Notes: generated by a model not told the origin, from the letters alone. A stretch of DNA of 64,000 nt from an uncultured Bacteroidia bacterium (GCA_902798975.1 CADBYT010000007.1:62001-126000), one strand, 5' to 3'. Counted from the stretch's first letter, positions 33,935-42,395 are shown. Program-made: numbers and translations.

Positions 33935-34963
33935 TCAGAAGTGTACGCCGAGGGCTAAGGTGAGGGTGGCGTAAGTGCGCCAGGAGCAGCCTGCGGCGAA
34001 GGATAAATGTTTCCAAGTGATCAGCACCCCGGCGTCGCCGCAGAGGCCGGCGGTCGAGTAATCCGTGACGCGGGCCCAACGGTCTTTCGCGTCTTGCCAG
34101 TCCAATTCTTCTTTCGTGTAGCCGGCTCCGGCGTAGATTCCCAACCAGGGCAAAGGACGCCATAATGGTCCGCCGGCCACGGAGAAAACACCGTAGCGGC
34201 TCTGGCCGTTCCCCCAGAAGCGTCCGTCGTCCGCCGTGCCGTCGCTGCGGCAGTCGTAGCTATGCCCCATGGCCGTGAAATTGCTGCGCCCGGCCAACCA
34301 GAAACCCCAGCGCTGCCGATAGCTCACGGCGGCCATCAGGCCGTAACTGGAGGCGGAGCCGTGGGCATAGAGCACCAGCAGGTCCGCCGACCATTTTGGA
34401 GGGTAATTCGGGTCGCGGTCGTAAGACGGAAGAATCGAAGCCGGGTCGGCGAGCCTGATGTCGGGTTCTGAGGATGAAAGGGGAGATGCCGACGCGGTAA
34501 TCGGTAGCGACAGTGCCGGGAGCCGGAGGCGTTCGCGCACTACGGGGGCTGGCTCGGCTGCTATTTGCCGCGAGGTGGCCGGTGGCGTGTGTTTTGAGGG
34601 AGTCGAAGGCGTTTTTGGTCGGTCTGCTTCGGTCGGACTGGCTGGCGCTGATGTCGCGCCGCTGGCGTCGGCATAGCGCTGCTGGATGGCACGAAAGCGC
34701 GTCCGCTGGCGTTTGCTCATTGTTCCAGACGCTTCCTGGAGGGTTTTCCGCAGGGCGGCGAGTTCCTGGAGCAGTGCTGTGACCGAGCGGTCCGGAACGG
34801 ATTCGCCGCCAGCAATGCGCTGCCGCATGTCGATGCAGCGGTCGCAGATTTCCTCATATTGGTCCAGGATGCCGTCCCACCGGTCCTGTGCAGACAAGCG
34901 GACCGTTCCCGCCAGGAGCAGGAGCGGCAGGAGCAGGCTTTCCAGAGCAATGCGTCGTGTCAT
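33935..34963 (-). CDS. Secreted protein with Pro/Thr-rich linker and C-terminal beta-barrel-like domain
   Basis: The 342-residue protein has a signal peptide (MTRRIALESLLLPLLLLAGTVRLSAQ) and a helical segment with paired Cys (EEICDRCIDMRQR). A low-complexity linker follows (TPSTPSKHTPPATSRQ, about 118-135). The C-terminal part of about 145 residues has glycine- and aromatic-rich strands ending LTLALGVHF, typical of an outer-membrane protein C-terminus. Not recognised further. Divergent from the kinase gene, with adjacent -7 boxes. Confidence 0.75.
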   Translation of the reverse strand: MTRRIALESLLLPLLLLAGTVRLSAQDRWDGILDQYEEICDRCIDMRQRIAGGESVPDRSVTALLQELAALRKTLQEASGTMSKRQRTRFRAIQQRYADASGATSAPASPTEADRPKTPSTPSKHTPPATSRQIAAEPAPVVRERLRLPALSLPITASASPLSSSEPDIRLADPASILPSYDRDPNYPPKWSADLLVLYAHGSASSYGLMAAVSYRQRWGFWLAGRSNFTAMGHSYDCRSDGTADDGRFWGNGQSRYGVFSVAGGPLWRPLPWLGIYAGAGYTKEELDWQDAKDRWARVTDYSTAGLCGDAGVLITWKHLSFAAGCSWRTYATLTLALGVHF

Positions 34964-34971
34964 AGACAAGA

Positions 34972-34999
34972 CAAAATTAGCAATTTTTCCGTACCTTTG
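34972..34999. promoter_or_regulatory. Divergent -7 boxes for the envelope protein and the kinase
   Basis: TAATTTTG on the minus strand (34972-34979) and TACCTTTG on the plus strand (34992-34999) within the 43-nt gap. Confidence 0.5.
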
Positions 35000-35006
35000 G
35001 ACTCCG

Positions 35007-35927
35007 ATGACAGAGGACTCCGCTTTTTTCGACCTTCGGGATGACTCCCGCGTTTCCTTTGACCGGCCTGAATGCATACATCGGTCAGAGAAGGGGTGGG
35101 CGGAGTTGTACCGTGTCGAGCGGGACGGCAAATTCCGTGTCCTCAAGGTCCTCCGCTCCGGGCTGCGCGGACAGCAGCGATATGAGGCGCTGCTGCGTAA
35201 AGAATATGAGATTGGATACAGCCTGGATCATCCGGCCATCCGGTCGGTTTATTCGTATGGCCATTCTGATGCGCTGGGCAATTATATCGAAATGGAATGG
35301 GTGGACGGGTGCTCCCTGGCGGAGTACCTGGCTACGCACCGCCCGGACGTGACAACGGCTCGCAGACTGCTGTTGCAACTGTGCGATGCACTTTCCTATC
35401 TCCATGCCCGGCAGATTGTCCATCGCGACATCAAGCCGGCCAATATCCTTCTGACGCACAACGGACTGAATGTGAAACTGATCGATTTCGGCCTGTCCGA
35501 TACGGACGGCCATGCCGTTTTGAAGGCTGCAGCCGGAACAGAATCTTTCGCGGCTCCGGAGTTGATACGCGGCGAAGCGGCGGATTGCCGTGCGGACATC
35601 TATTCGCTCGGCAAGATCTTTGCCATGCTGCTTCCAGCGCGCAAGGATGTTGTCAGGCGCTGCACCGACGAAGACCGGGACCGGCGCTATCCGGATGCAG
35701 CTTCTGTGGCAGCGGCCCTGCGCCGTCGGCCGTGGGGTTGGCTGCCCGCCGCCTTGCTGCTTGTCCTTGCCGTGGGACTGGTGCTCTTCCTCTTGCGCCC
35801 GACCGTGCCGGAGCCGGATCTCCCGGCAGAAACGGAGCAACCGGAGTCCGTCATTTCGGATCCGGTTGCCATTGACGAATTGTTCCGTCAGGCGACGGAC
35901 ATGATTCTCTCCGGCGAAGATCAATAG
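35007..35927 (+). CDS. Membrane-anchored Hanks-type serine/threonine protein kinase
   Basis: The 306-residue kinase has a catalytic Lys in FRVLKVLRS, HRDIKPANIL (catalytic loop), IDFGLSD (DFG) and APEL (APE). The domain is short, ending near 235, then one membrane helix (about 248-268, WLPAALLLVLAVGLVLFLL) and a periplasmic tail of about 38 residues. Activation-loop residues are present, so it should be active. Neighbours on the other strand encode a DNA-binding-like protein and surface lipoproteins. Substrates are unknown. It overlaps the next, convergent gene by 7 nt. Confidence 0.88.
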   Translation: MTEDSAFFDLRDDSRVSFDRPECIHRSEKGWAELYRVERDGKFRVLKVLRSGLRGQQRYEALLRKEYEIGYSLDHPAIRSVYSYGHSDALGNYIEMEWVDGCSLAEYLATHRPDVTTARRLLLQLCDALSYLHARQIVHRDIKPANILLTHNGLNVKLIDFGLSDTDGHAVLKAAAGTESFAAPELIRGEAADCRADIYSLGKIFAMLLPARKDVVRRCTDEDRDRRYPDAASVAAALRRRPWGWLPAALLLVLAVGLVLFLLRPTVPEPDLPAETEQPESVISDPVAIDELFRQATDMILSGEDQ

Positions 35928-36466
35928 ACTTCGACGCGGGTAAGGCCCTTGGCGCGTCCGGCGACATAAGGGCTCAGGCGCTTGCCGTCCCTTTCTACCG
36001 ACAGGTAAAGCGGCTGTCCCAAGAGGAATTCAGACGTCTCGACGAAATCGCCCGCCCGGAGTTTGGACGTCCCGGCATCTTCCACTTCAAAGCGGCAGCC
36101 GCCCAGGCTTCTGAGAATGACCGTCCGGTCTGGCATCCAGCTGAGTGTCAAATGTTTGCCAACTTCCAGCTCCTGGCTGTTCACGGGCTGGGCCGTGAGG
36201 AAACCCGAGGTGTCCTGCAATTCGAGACAGAGGGCACGGAAACTGTCGCGTCCGGCGTAGCGGGCAAGCAGGTCGAGGGTTGACAGGCGCTGGCGCGGAT
36301 GGTGCGAGACGTAGCCCCAGAATCGTTTGAGTGTGGCAGAGGATACGGTTTCTCCCAGCTTATCGCCAATGACGGCTTCGAGCGCGTCAAAGTCAGTGGA
36401 GGTCTCCAGGCGGCCGCCGTACTGCCGGGCGACTTCTTTCCGCAGGTAATCGAGTTCGTTATTCAT
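35921..36466 (-). CDS. Conserved hypothetical protein, possible DNA-binding N-terminus
   Basis: The 181-residue protein has an N-terminal helical half (MNNELDYLRKEVARQYGG to about residue 85). SSATLKRFWGYVSHHPRQRLSTLDLLARYAGRDSF resembles a helix-turn-helix arrangement. A beta-rich C-terminal half (LTLSWMPDRTVILRSLGGCRFEV) follows. I recall similar Bacteroidales proteins without assigned function. It follows the leucine-rich repeat gene with an 8-nt overlap, so both are co-transcribed. Confidence 0.75.
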   Translation of the reverse strand: MNNELDYLRKEVARQYGGRLETSTDFDALEAVIGDKLGETVSSATLKRFWGYVSHHPRQRLSTLDLLARYAGRDSFRALCLELQDTSGFLTAQPVNSQELEVGKHLTLSWMPDRTVILRSLGGCRFEVEDAGTSKLRAGDFVETSEFLLGQPLYLSVERDGKRLSPYVAGRAKGLTRVEVY

Positions 36467-37616
36467 GGTAAACGATTTTGACGTTGTCGTCTCTGTTCAG
36501 CGTACCGAGTACCTGCCCTTTGGCCAGATAGATGGTGGTCAGCTTGGGGCAGTCGTGGCAGTCAACTATGTTCATTTTCGGGCATTTCGACAAGTCCAGC
36601 GTCATGATATCCGTGCTGTGGCAGTCGAGGTAGCGCAGGGTTTTATTGTCCAGCAGCAGTTCCCGGATGGGGGCTTCTTCACAGTGGAGTTCATCCAGCC
36701 GGTCAAGGCCGCATACGTCCAGCGCAGACAACGGGTTGTAGGAGACATTCATCAGTTCGACCTCCCGGAGCATGGACACGTCCAGTTCGGTCAACTCGTT
36801 GACGCACACTTCGCACTGGACCAGATGCGTTACGGGGGAGAGGTCCAGAGTCCGGATTCGGTTGTGCGGGACATAGAGTTGTGTAAGCCGGGTATTTCCT
36901 GTCAGGTCGATGGCCGTGAGGCGGCCGAGGCCGATGTCTTCGACGCGTGTCCCATTGGCTTGCAACTTGATCAGGTTCGGGAAGGACTCAATGCCGCTCA
37001 GTGACAGGATGTTGTCCGTGCCGACTTCGACCGCGGTGATTGTCCGGGCTTCCTCCTGGCTAAGTTGTCCGTCTTGGTTTATGTCGTAATTCCAGAGTAT
37101 CCAGGCGCGGAACTGTTCGTCTGGAATCTCGATGAAGTCAGTGGTCGGTTTTTCGGGATTATTCGGTTCCTCTGGATTCTCAGGATTGTCCGGATTTTCG
37201 GGGTTATCCGGATTTTCGGGGTTATCCGGTTCTTCCGGAATCTCGGTAGGCGGGAGCGTCGTGAATGACTTCTCCGTTGAATACACGCGCAGACTGCCGC
37301 CGTTGTCGATGTACGCCTGGAAGGTGTAGCTTCGTGCGCTGTTCAGGTCGCTCAGCGTCACGGTGATGAGATTGCCGTCCAGGTTCGCCGGGACGTTCCG
37401 GGAATTGGCAGAGCCGTCTTCCTGGATGGTGAAGCCGTATCGGACCAGCAGGTCGGACTGCGTGACGGAGGCAATCAGTGTTGCGCCGCGCTCCGTGATG
37501 TCCGTGACGGTCAGGCTCTGGATCTGCGGCATCAGGACAGACGTGTTGTCCGGCAATGGCCGCCCGCAGGCACCCGCGAGCAGCAGTAGAGCGATGCAGC
37601 ATCTATGGAATCTCAT
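36459..37616 (-). CDS. Surface lipoprotein with FN3-like domain, PEN repeats and leucine-rich repeats
   Basis: The 385-residue protein has a lipobox (LLLAGAC) and an FN3-like beta domain (about 30-115). A PEEPDNPENPDN-type repeat linker follows (about 120-150), then an EF-hand-like loop DINQDGQLSQEEA (about 175-187). The rest is irregular leucine-rich repeats (LTAIDLTGNTRLTQLYVPHNRIRTLDL and so on) to the end. LRR surface proteins bind proteins or glycans. The Asp/Asn/Gly loop may bind calcium. Confidence 0.85.
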   Translation of the reverse strand: MRFHRCCIALLLLAGACGRPLPDNTSVLMPQIQSLTVTDITERGATLIASVTQSDLLVRYGFTIQEDGSANSRNVPANLDGNLITVTLSDLNSARSYTFQAYIDNGGSLRVYSTEKSFTTLPPTEIPEEPDNPENPDNPENPDNPENPEEPNNPEKPTTDFIEIPDEQFRAWILWNYDINQDGQLSQEEARTITAVEVGTDNILSLSGIESFPNLIKLQANGTRVEDIGLGRLTAIDLTGNTRLTQLYVPHNRIRTLDLSPVTHLVQCEVCVNELTELDVSMLREVELMNVSYNPLSALDVCGLDRLDELHCEEAPIRELLLDNKTLRYLDCHSTDIMTLDLSKCPKMNIVDCHDCPKLTTIYLAKGQVLGTLNRDDNVKIVYHE

Positions 37617-37737
37617 AACACAAATATAGCGTTTTTCTCCGTTGGATGTCCGCCGGAAGCCACAAATGAACCGGAGGTGAACTTGATTGGACCGGGCAGA
37701 AAAAGGATATTTGCGGAAACATTAAAACTGACCACCG

Positions 37738-38838
37738 ATGAAAAGATTCTTTTTACTGGCCGCATTCTGCGCTATTTTGTCGGCCTGCGGAAACCCGAAC
37801 AAGCCGCTCGATTCGGACATTTCGGAAGATCCGACGGACCAACTTCCTGAACTTCCCCCGGACTACGCTTGGATGACGCTTTCCACGAAATTTGTCTTCG
37901 ATGAAGAACCGCTGCGTACCAAAGCAGGCAGTTCTGATGATTTGTATGTTGTTGGAGTTCATCAGATTATCCAGGCTGTGATGCCGCATAGCGGGGCCCG
38001 ATATACGGATTATGGTAAATATGCTTATGGCGTGTTCGACGACCTCTCCCATGCCATATTCAAGGTCGCGAAGAGTTTCCATTATGGAATATGTGTCATC
38101 TATATCCCGAACGGAAAGAATGTGCTAAAGAACTATGGATCTGATTACTATGGCGCACCTTGCAGGAGCATCTATGCTGACAGTGGCAGCCCGGATCACC
38201 AGGCGGCCAAACTGAATGAGATCTTGTACGGATATGAAACTCCGGATTTGAACTGGGGATTCGCAGAAACGAAGGACAATACCTCCGGGAAGCTTCTTTG
38301 GAACACCGTGGAGCGCTATCAAGGTTTTGTAGACGACTGGGATCCCGCCCAGGGACGGCAAGTAGACATTGACCTGCACCGGATGATGATGGGCTTGCGG
38401 ATTCGTGCGACGGATTTTAAGAAGGGATACCTGATGGTTTATGGGGACGAATTCTTTTCCATCCGATACAGGATGGATCCGACCAGCACGGGCAATACCG
38501 AACTTGACCTGGAGATGGAGACGCCCTGGATGCCTTGTTACGGAAGCATAGACGGACTGGGAGTTAACACGTTGTCATGGAATCTGGAAGATTATACGCC
38601 GGAAGAGATGCAAGAAATCAAGGAGCGTAAGATCAATTACGGCTGGGGGGATGTGAACATTACGTATTTCGATGAGTCCGGAAAAGAAATGTTGCTCTTT
38701 ACCACATCGGGCATGTTGATGAAACGTAATACAAGGTATACTCTGGAGTTCTCCCTTTCGGATGCCGTTGCGAACCAGGGCATCGTGACGCATATGGTGA
38801 TCGATGATGGAGGAATGGAAGAACAATCGCTGATTTAG
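37738..38838 (+). CDS. Lipoprotein of unknown function
   Basis: The 366-residue protein has a lipobox LSAC (MKRFFLLAAFCAILSAC), a Pro/Asp-rich spacer (to about residue 45) and a mixed beta-rich body with several Tyr/Trp strands. Its layout (spacer, then a two-part beta body) is reminiscent of fimbrillin-like lipoproteins, but no signature is clear. GATATTTGC, one mismatch from a -7 box, lies 22 nt upstream. Codon use becomes AT-richer here, at the edge of the accessory island. Confidence 0.7.
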   Translation: MKRFFLLAAFCAILSACGNPNKPLDSDISEDPTDQLPELPPDYAWMTLSTKFVFDEEPLRTKAGSSDDLYVVGVHQIIQAVMPHSGARYTDYGKYAYGVFDDLSHAIFKVAKSFHYGICVIYIPNGKNVLKNYGSDYYGAPCRSIYADSGSPDHQAAKLNEILYGYETPDLNWGFAETKDNTSGKLLWNTVERYQGFVDDWDPAQGRQVDIDLHRMMMGLRIRATDFKKGYLMVYGDEFFSIRYRMDPTSTGNTELDLEMETPWMPCYGSIDGLGVNTLSWNLEDYTPEEMQEIKERKINYGWGDVNITYFDESGKEMLLFTTSGMLMKRNTRYTLEFSLSDAVANQGIVTHMVIDDGGMEEQSLI

Positions 38839-38930
38839 GCGATTGTGCAACAGCCGGGTGTTTGTTTTTTCGCCGTGTTTTTCTAACTTAGCGGAACATA
38901 ATGACAAACACTCGAAAGTGTGGTCGGCTC

Positions 38931-39042
38931 CGGGACACAAATCTGGAAAATTTTTGAAGAGGAGCAGGCGCATTTTCTCATGGCATTTTGGCGTGAGGCT
39001 GTTGCTTTATTCCTCTTCAAGGCTTTCCAGAGCCCGTGTCCC
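38931..39042 (+). ncRNA. Long imperfect hairpin upstream of the accessory operon
   Basis: Three blocks pair in order: GGGACAC (38932-38938) with 39036-39042, CTGGAAA (38943-38949) with 39024-39030, and TTGAAGAGGA (38954-38963) with 39011-39020. They are separated by small internal loops and enclose a 47-nt apical loop. It could be a structured leader, a small RNA or a palindromic repeat remnant. The rest of the 285-nt gap (38839-39123) has a small CACTCGAAAGTG hairpin and an AT-rich tract before the first ATG. I see no gene in it. Confidence 0.55.
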
Positions 39043-39123
39043 AGGAATTACCAGCAGTCTCGCGCTTTTCTTGTTTTTGTTTTATTATTAATAACACATT
39101 ATTTTACTAAAAATCAATTATTT

Positions 39124-39234
39124 ATGGGAAATTACGATGATGATTATGATGACGAGACCAGTGAGTATGATGCCGATGAGGATCTCGAAATGATGTTCGA
39201 TGAGGAAGATCTTGAGGAAATGTATGAAGGATAA
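39124..39234 (+). CDS. 36-residue highly acidic peptide
   Basis: MGNYDDDYDDETSEYDADE followed by a Glu/Met-rich helix gives 36 residues with more than half acidic. It is the first gene of a run of eight same-strand genes with gaps of 2-24 nt. It has no counterpart that I recognise. A DNA-mimic, inhibitor or antitoxin role would fit its charge but is speculation. AT-rich sequence precedes the ATG. Confidence 0.55.
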   Translation: MGNYDDDYDDETSEYDADEDLEMMFDEEDLEEMYEG

Positions 39235-39248
39235 TAATACTTACTGAA

Positions 39249-39461
39249 ATGATTGCATTGTTTGTTATTGGGATTGTCCTGGTCTTGGAGATTGTTGTTG
39301 CGTTACTTTATGCCGGCAAGTCTGCATCTGGACTGATATGGGTCATTTGCCGGCCGTTTCGTGTCCCGCTTCCGATGATCGTCGGTTTCATCGTTCGACT
39401 TGTATTAATCGGAGCTGCCGTCTTTTGTTTGACAAAAAGCATTCCTGCCATCTTCGGTTAA
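39249..39461 (+). CDS. Small two-helix membrane protein
   Basis: The 70-residue protein is almost entirely hydrophobic: helix 1 (MIALFVIGIVLVLEIVVALLYAG), a short basic turn (RPFRVP), helix 2 (MIVGFIVRLVLIGAAVFCL). Not recognised. It starts 14 nt after the acidic peptide and ends 2 nt before the next gene. Confidence 0.65.
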   Translation: MIALFVIGIVLVLEIVVALLYAGKSASGLIWVICRPFRVPLPMIVGFIVRLVLIGAAVFCLTKSIPAIFG

Positions 39462-39463
39462 TT

Positions 39464-39781
39464 ATGCGAAAGACATTGTCAGAAGAAGAGTTATCGTTTG
39501 TCCTGAAGAAGTCCATCATTATTCGGGGATCGTTGATTATGAGAGATTCCAAGAATCCGGAACCAATCAATAATCTGGAACAAAAGATTCGCCGTGTAAT
39601 CCTGGATTCTTCGGGAGAAACATTCAGCCGCGAAGAAAGCGACATCGCTGCCGAATTAATTGACCGGGGAGTCCGTTCACAAATCCTGGATGCTCTGCAA
39701 GTTGTTCAGGATCCGGAGCGGGACCGCAACGAGGAATATGGTCATGAAATGATAGAGGTCATAAAGAGTCTAACGGTCTAA
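39464..39781 (+). CDS. Hypothetical 105-residue soluble protein
   Basis: MRKTLSEEELSFVLKKSIIIRG then a charged, mostly helical sequence containing SREESDIAAELIDRGVRSQILDALQVV. No membrane segment, cysteine or catalytic motif. Not recognised. Start chosen 2 nt after the preceding stop. Confidence 0.65.
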   Translation: MRKTLSEEELSFVLKKSIIIRGSLIMRDSKNPEPINNLEQKIRRVILDSSGETFSREESDIAAELIDRGVRSQILDALQVVQDPERDRNEEYGHEMIEVIKSLTV

Positions 39782-39785
39782 AACA

Positions 39786-40136
39786 ATGACATTAGATAAT
39801 CTGATCATTCATCATGATTTTGATGAACTTGTTCCTTGTTTCCTGACAATTGATCCGGAATCTGCTCAATCTCGTCTGGGAGATTTGCAACAAAGCTTCA
39901 ACGTTTTGTGCGAGATGATCCCGGGTGATGCTGAAGGAAAGGCTATTGTTGTCAGCACTCAGATCACAACGGACAAGAATAACAATGAGATCTCGTGTTG
40001 TCTATATGCGTCCGGTTGTGAAGATGACAGCTGGGATGTCTGTCTTGCCAAAGAAGTCATCTTCGGCACTGCCGTTGGTGAACTGAGGGCATTGGCCCAG
40101 ATTCTATGGCAGATGCTAAACACATATAATTGTTAA
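39786..40136 (+). CDS. Hypothetical 116-residue soluble protein
   Basis: Starts MTLDNLIIHHDFDELVPCFLTI, with a central beta segment (GKAIVVSTQITTDKNNNEISCCLYASG) and a C-terminal helix (GELRALAQILWQMLNTY). Compact and acidic. Not recognised. It is 4 nt from both neighbours, so it is translated as part of the island operon. Confidence 0.65.
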   Translation: MTLDNLIIHHDFDELVPCFLTIDPESAQSRLGDLQQSFNVLCEMIPGDAEGKAIVVSTQITTDKNNNEISCCLYASGCEDDSWDVCLAKEVIFGTAVGELRALAQILWQMLNTYNC

Positions 40137-40140
40137 TGTC

Positions 40141-40317
40141 ATGGCTTTTTACAAATGTCCGAATTGTAGGAGAGTATTCTCTGTAGATATTCTGATTGAT
40201 CCTGCCCCGATCAGCCTATCCGGTTATCCATCGATGCCCTGTCCTGATTGCGGAAAACTTAGCGGTAGCATATCGTATGCAGGGTATCTGTTCGGAAAGA
40301 AGACCAAAAACAAATAA
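40141..40317 (+). CDS. Zinc-ribbon protein, island copy 1
   Basis: The 58-residue protein MAFYKCPNCRRVFSVDILIDP... has paired knuckles CPNC and CPDCG about 25 residues apart, then a basic tail (GKKTKNK). The pattern CPxC-x-F-x-DI...S...G...CPxCGK is shared with the 70-residue protein at 43740, so the two are probably homologues. Zinc ribbons bind nucleic acid or protein partners. Confidence 0.7.
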   Translation: MAFYKCPNCRRVFSVDILIDPAPISLSGYPSMPCPDCGKLSGSISYAGYLFGKKTKNK

Positions 40318-40334
40318 ACCCGTAATTAAAAAGA

Positions 40335-40715
40335 ATGAGCGTTATGAGAACCGTGAGAACTGAAGACGAATTGAAAGCGGCCTTTGCAGCCAAGGAAGAA
40401 AAAATCCTCGTAAAGGGCCCGATGGCAGAGAAGATGGTTAAAAAGGCAAAAACAAGGAAAGCGAGCAAGATTGCCGGAATCGCTCTTGTATTAACTTCTT
40501 TGGCAGCAATACCTTTTACTGGAGGGGCGTCAGCCGTAGGGGTTAGTGCCGGGTTGACAATAGGTGGAGCAGCATTGGTCTTGACGGCTGAAGAGTTGGC
40601 TATCCTCTGTGGTTTCGCTTTAGCCATGTATGGTATTTATAAAGGCTCGAAGGTTAAGTATAAAATGACCCCCACCGGGCCTGAAGTAGAAATTGATCCA
40701 AAGTATAAAGAATAG
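40335..40715 (+). CDS. Small membrane protein with glycine/alanine-rich hairpin
   Basis: The 126-residue protein has a basic cytoplasmic N-terminus (to about residue 45, many Lys) and two adjacent hydrophobic segments (IAGIALVLTSLAAIPFTGGASAVG and the stretch to about 110). The charged tail ends MTPTGPEVEIDPKYKE. The Gly/Ala hairpin resembles the hydrophobic parts of the GTPase that follows, suggesting they meet in the membrane; this is inference. Confidence 0.65.
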   Translation: MSVMRTVRTEDELKAAFAAKEEKILVKGPMAEKMVKKAKTRKASKIAGIALVLTSLAAIPFTGGASAVGVSAGLTIGGAALVLTAEELAILCGFALAMYGIYKGSKVKYKMTPTGPEVEIDPKYKE

Positions 40716-40739
40716 AAATAATCATAATCACACTTTATT

Positions 40740-41819
40740 ATGGAGTATTCATTCGATGATATTCGGAAAAAATTTACCGTTGTAAAAGAAAGTTTTGGCA
40801 AGGTCAATATTTTACTATTGGGTAAGACGGGAGTAGGGAAAAGCACCTTGATAAATGCTTTCTTTCAAGAAGATCTTGCCGAAACAGGCATTGGGCGCCC
40901 CGTTACACAAAATGTCAGGGAGTATACGAAAGAGGACTCTTTTTTGCGTCTATTCGATACAAAAGGGATGGAGTTGAAGGATTACAAAACCATCCTCCAG
41001 GGTTTAAAAGAATTGATAACTTCGAGGAACACAGAAAACGAAGCTGATCATATTCATCTGGCATGGTTTTGTATCCAATGTGAAAGCAAAAGGGTAGAGG
41101 ATGCTGAATTGAATCTGATTAATGAGTTGGCGGAACGTATCCCGGTTGTTGTCATATTGACTCAATGCCTTTCCCGAAAGGTAGCAGATCAATTGGAAGA
41201 AGTGGTTTTACACGGAGCTCCTTCAGTAAAAAAGGTTGTCAGGGTTTTGGCCAGAGACTATGAAACCGATCTTGGCGTACACCGTGCTTTTGGCCTTGAT
41301 ACTCTTGAAGAAGTGTCGGAACAACTTATTCCTGAGGCCTTTCGAAAAGCGTTTGTTTCTGCTCAAAAGGTCAGTTTAAAAGCCAAAAAGAATCGTGCCG
41401 ATAAAGTAGTTTTGGGCGCTGCCTCAACTGCTGCTGGTGTTTGTGCTGTGCCCATCCCTCTTTCTGATGCGATCGCGATTGCTCCCATCCAGATATCAAT
41501 GTTGGCCGGGATTAATCTTGTTATGGGGCTGAAATCGACTGATGATTTTTTAAAGAGTCTGGTCATGATTGCTGGAGGTGTGGGAGGAGCGACCCATGTC
41601 GGTAGGTTAGTTTTCTCAAACATTATGAAAATGATTCCTGGTGCTGGTCAAATCATTGGGGGCATCGTTAGCTCCACAACCGCTGCTGCTATCACTACCG
41701 CTATGGGTGAAGCATATATTGCCGCTTTGGTGTTTATGATTGCGTCGGGAATCGACTTAACTCCAGAGAACATAGGGAACTACTTCAAAAAAGTTCTTAA
41801 CAAGGAAATAAAGGATTAA
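40740..41819 (+). CDS. Era/TrmE-like GTPase with C-terminal DUF697-type membrane domain
   Basis: The 359-residue protein has a G1 loop GKTGVGKST (28-36), a conserved Thr region for G2 near 55, and G3 DTKG (73-76). The G4 position is TQCL rather than NKxD, so nucleotide specificity may be altered. From about 205 on, helices rich in Ala/Gly/Ile (ADKVVLGAASTAAGVCAVPIPLSDAIAIAPIQISML) match the DUF697 (YcjF-like) membrane-associating type. It is the largest and probably central protein of the island, followed at 9 nt by a nuclease. Confidence 0.8.
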   Translation: MEYSFDDIRKKFTVVKESFGKVNILLLGKTGVGKSTLINAFFQEDLAETGIGRPVTQNVREYTKEDSFLRLFDTKGMELKDYKTILQGLKELITSRNTENEADHIHLAWFCIQCESKRVEDAELNLINELAERIPVVVILTQCLSRKVADQLEEVVLHGAPSVKKVVRVLARDYETDLGVHRAFGLDTLEEVSEQLIPEAFRKAFVSAQKVSLKAKKNRADKVVLGAASTAAGVCAVPIPLSDAIAIAPIQISMLAGINLVMGLKSTDDFLKSLVMIAGGVGGATHVGRLVFSNIMKMIPGAGQIIGGIVSSTTAAAITTAMGEAYIAALVFMIASGIDLTPENIGNYFKKVLNKEIKD

Positions 41820-41828
41820 ACATGTTCC

Positions 41829-42320
41829 ATGATTGTTATTAGACCCTCTATTTGGTCAGAGGAAATCCGGGATGCTATCCGTTCAGAGGAAGAAGCGGAA
41901 ATCTACCGCCGTTCCGGGCTGAAGGAGGCGCGGATCGGTGGTAGACTGGCGCTGATCCGAACGGACATTGACTGGTCGGATTACAGCATCCGGCGCAATA
42001 CCTGGCTGAAGAACAAATTGGCAGATTATGACAAGTGGGCGGAGTATAACAATGCCGATCTGATCGGGGAGGGTTTCCCCCCGCGCGACCGCAACGGAGA
42101 TCCTTACGAACTGCACCATATAGGTCAGCGACAGGATTCACCCTTTGCGGAGCTGACTTGGGCTGAGCACATGGGGGATGGAAACAATACCATCCTGCAT
42201 CAGGCGGGAAAGGAGTCGGAGATTGACCGGGAAGCGTTCGATGCCGAGAAATCGGCATACTGGCAAGCGCGTTTCAAAGCTTTTACTAAAGAAGAGCTGG
42301 ACCGGATTTATCGACATTAG
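41829..42320 (+). CDS. HNH/Endonuclease VII-superfamily nuclease, LHH type
   Basis: The 163-residue protein has ELHHIGQ (Leu95-His96-His97), His114 in WAEH, then NNTILHQ (His124). This is the LHH arrangement known from toxin nucleases of polymorphic toxin systems, where the His residues bind metal and attack DNA. The N-terminal 90 residues carry no secretion signal. Here it is a stand-alone gene at the end of the GTPase operon, with no obvious immunity gene unless one of the small proteins serves. It converges on the WYL regulator. Confidence 0.75.
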   Translation: MIVIRPSIWSEEIRDAIRSEEEAEIYRRSGLKEARIGGRLALIRTDIDWSDYSIRRNTWLKNKLADYDKWAEYNNADLIGEGFPPRDRNGDPYELHHIGQRQDSPFAELTWAEHMGDGNNTILHQAGKESEIDREAFDAEKSAYWQARFKAFTKEELDRIYRH

Positions 42321-42395
42321 CTATCGCTTTGATTTTCAAGCATTAATGAAATTAGACGCGTTTTGTAACGAGCCTATATAGATTGTTGTGCGCTT

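Noticed and set aside
38843..39091. Open frame of 82 codons upstream of the accessory operon
   Set aside because: It runs through the palindromic hairpin at 38931-39042 and has no ribosome-binding site or domain; the DNA is better explained as structured leader.
38920..39234. A longer version of the acidic peptide starting upstream
   Set aside because: It would read through the hairpin and the AT-rich leader. The ATG at 39124 gives a compositionally uniform peptide.
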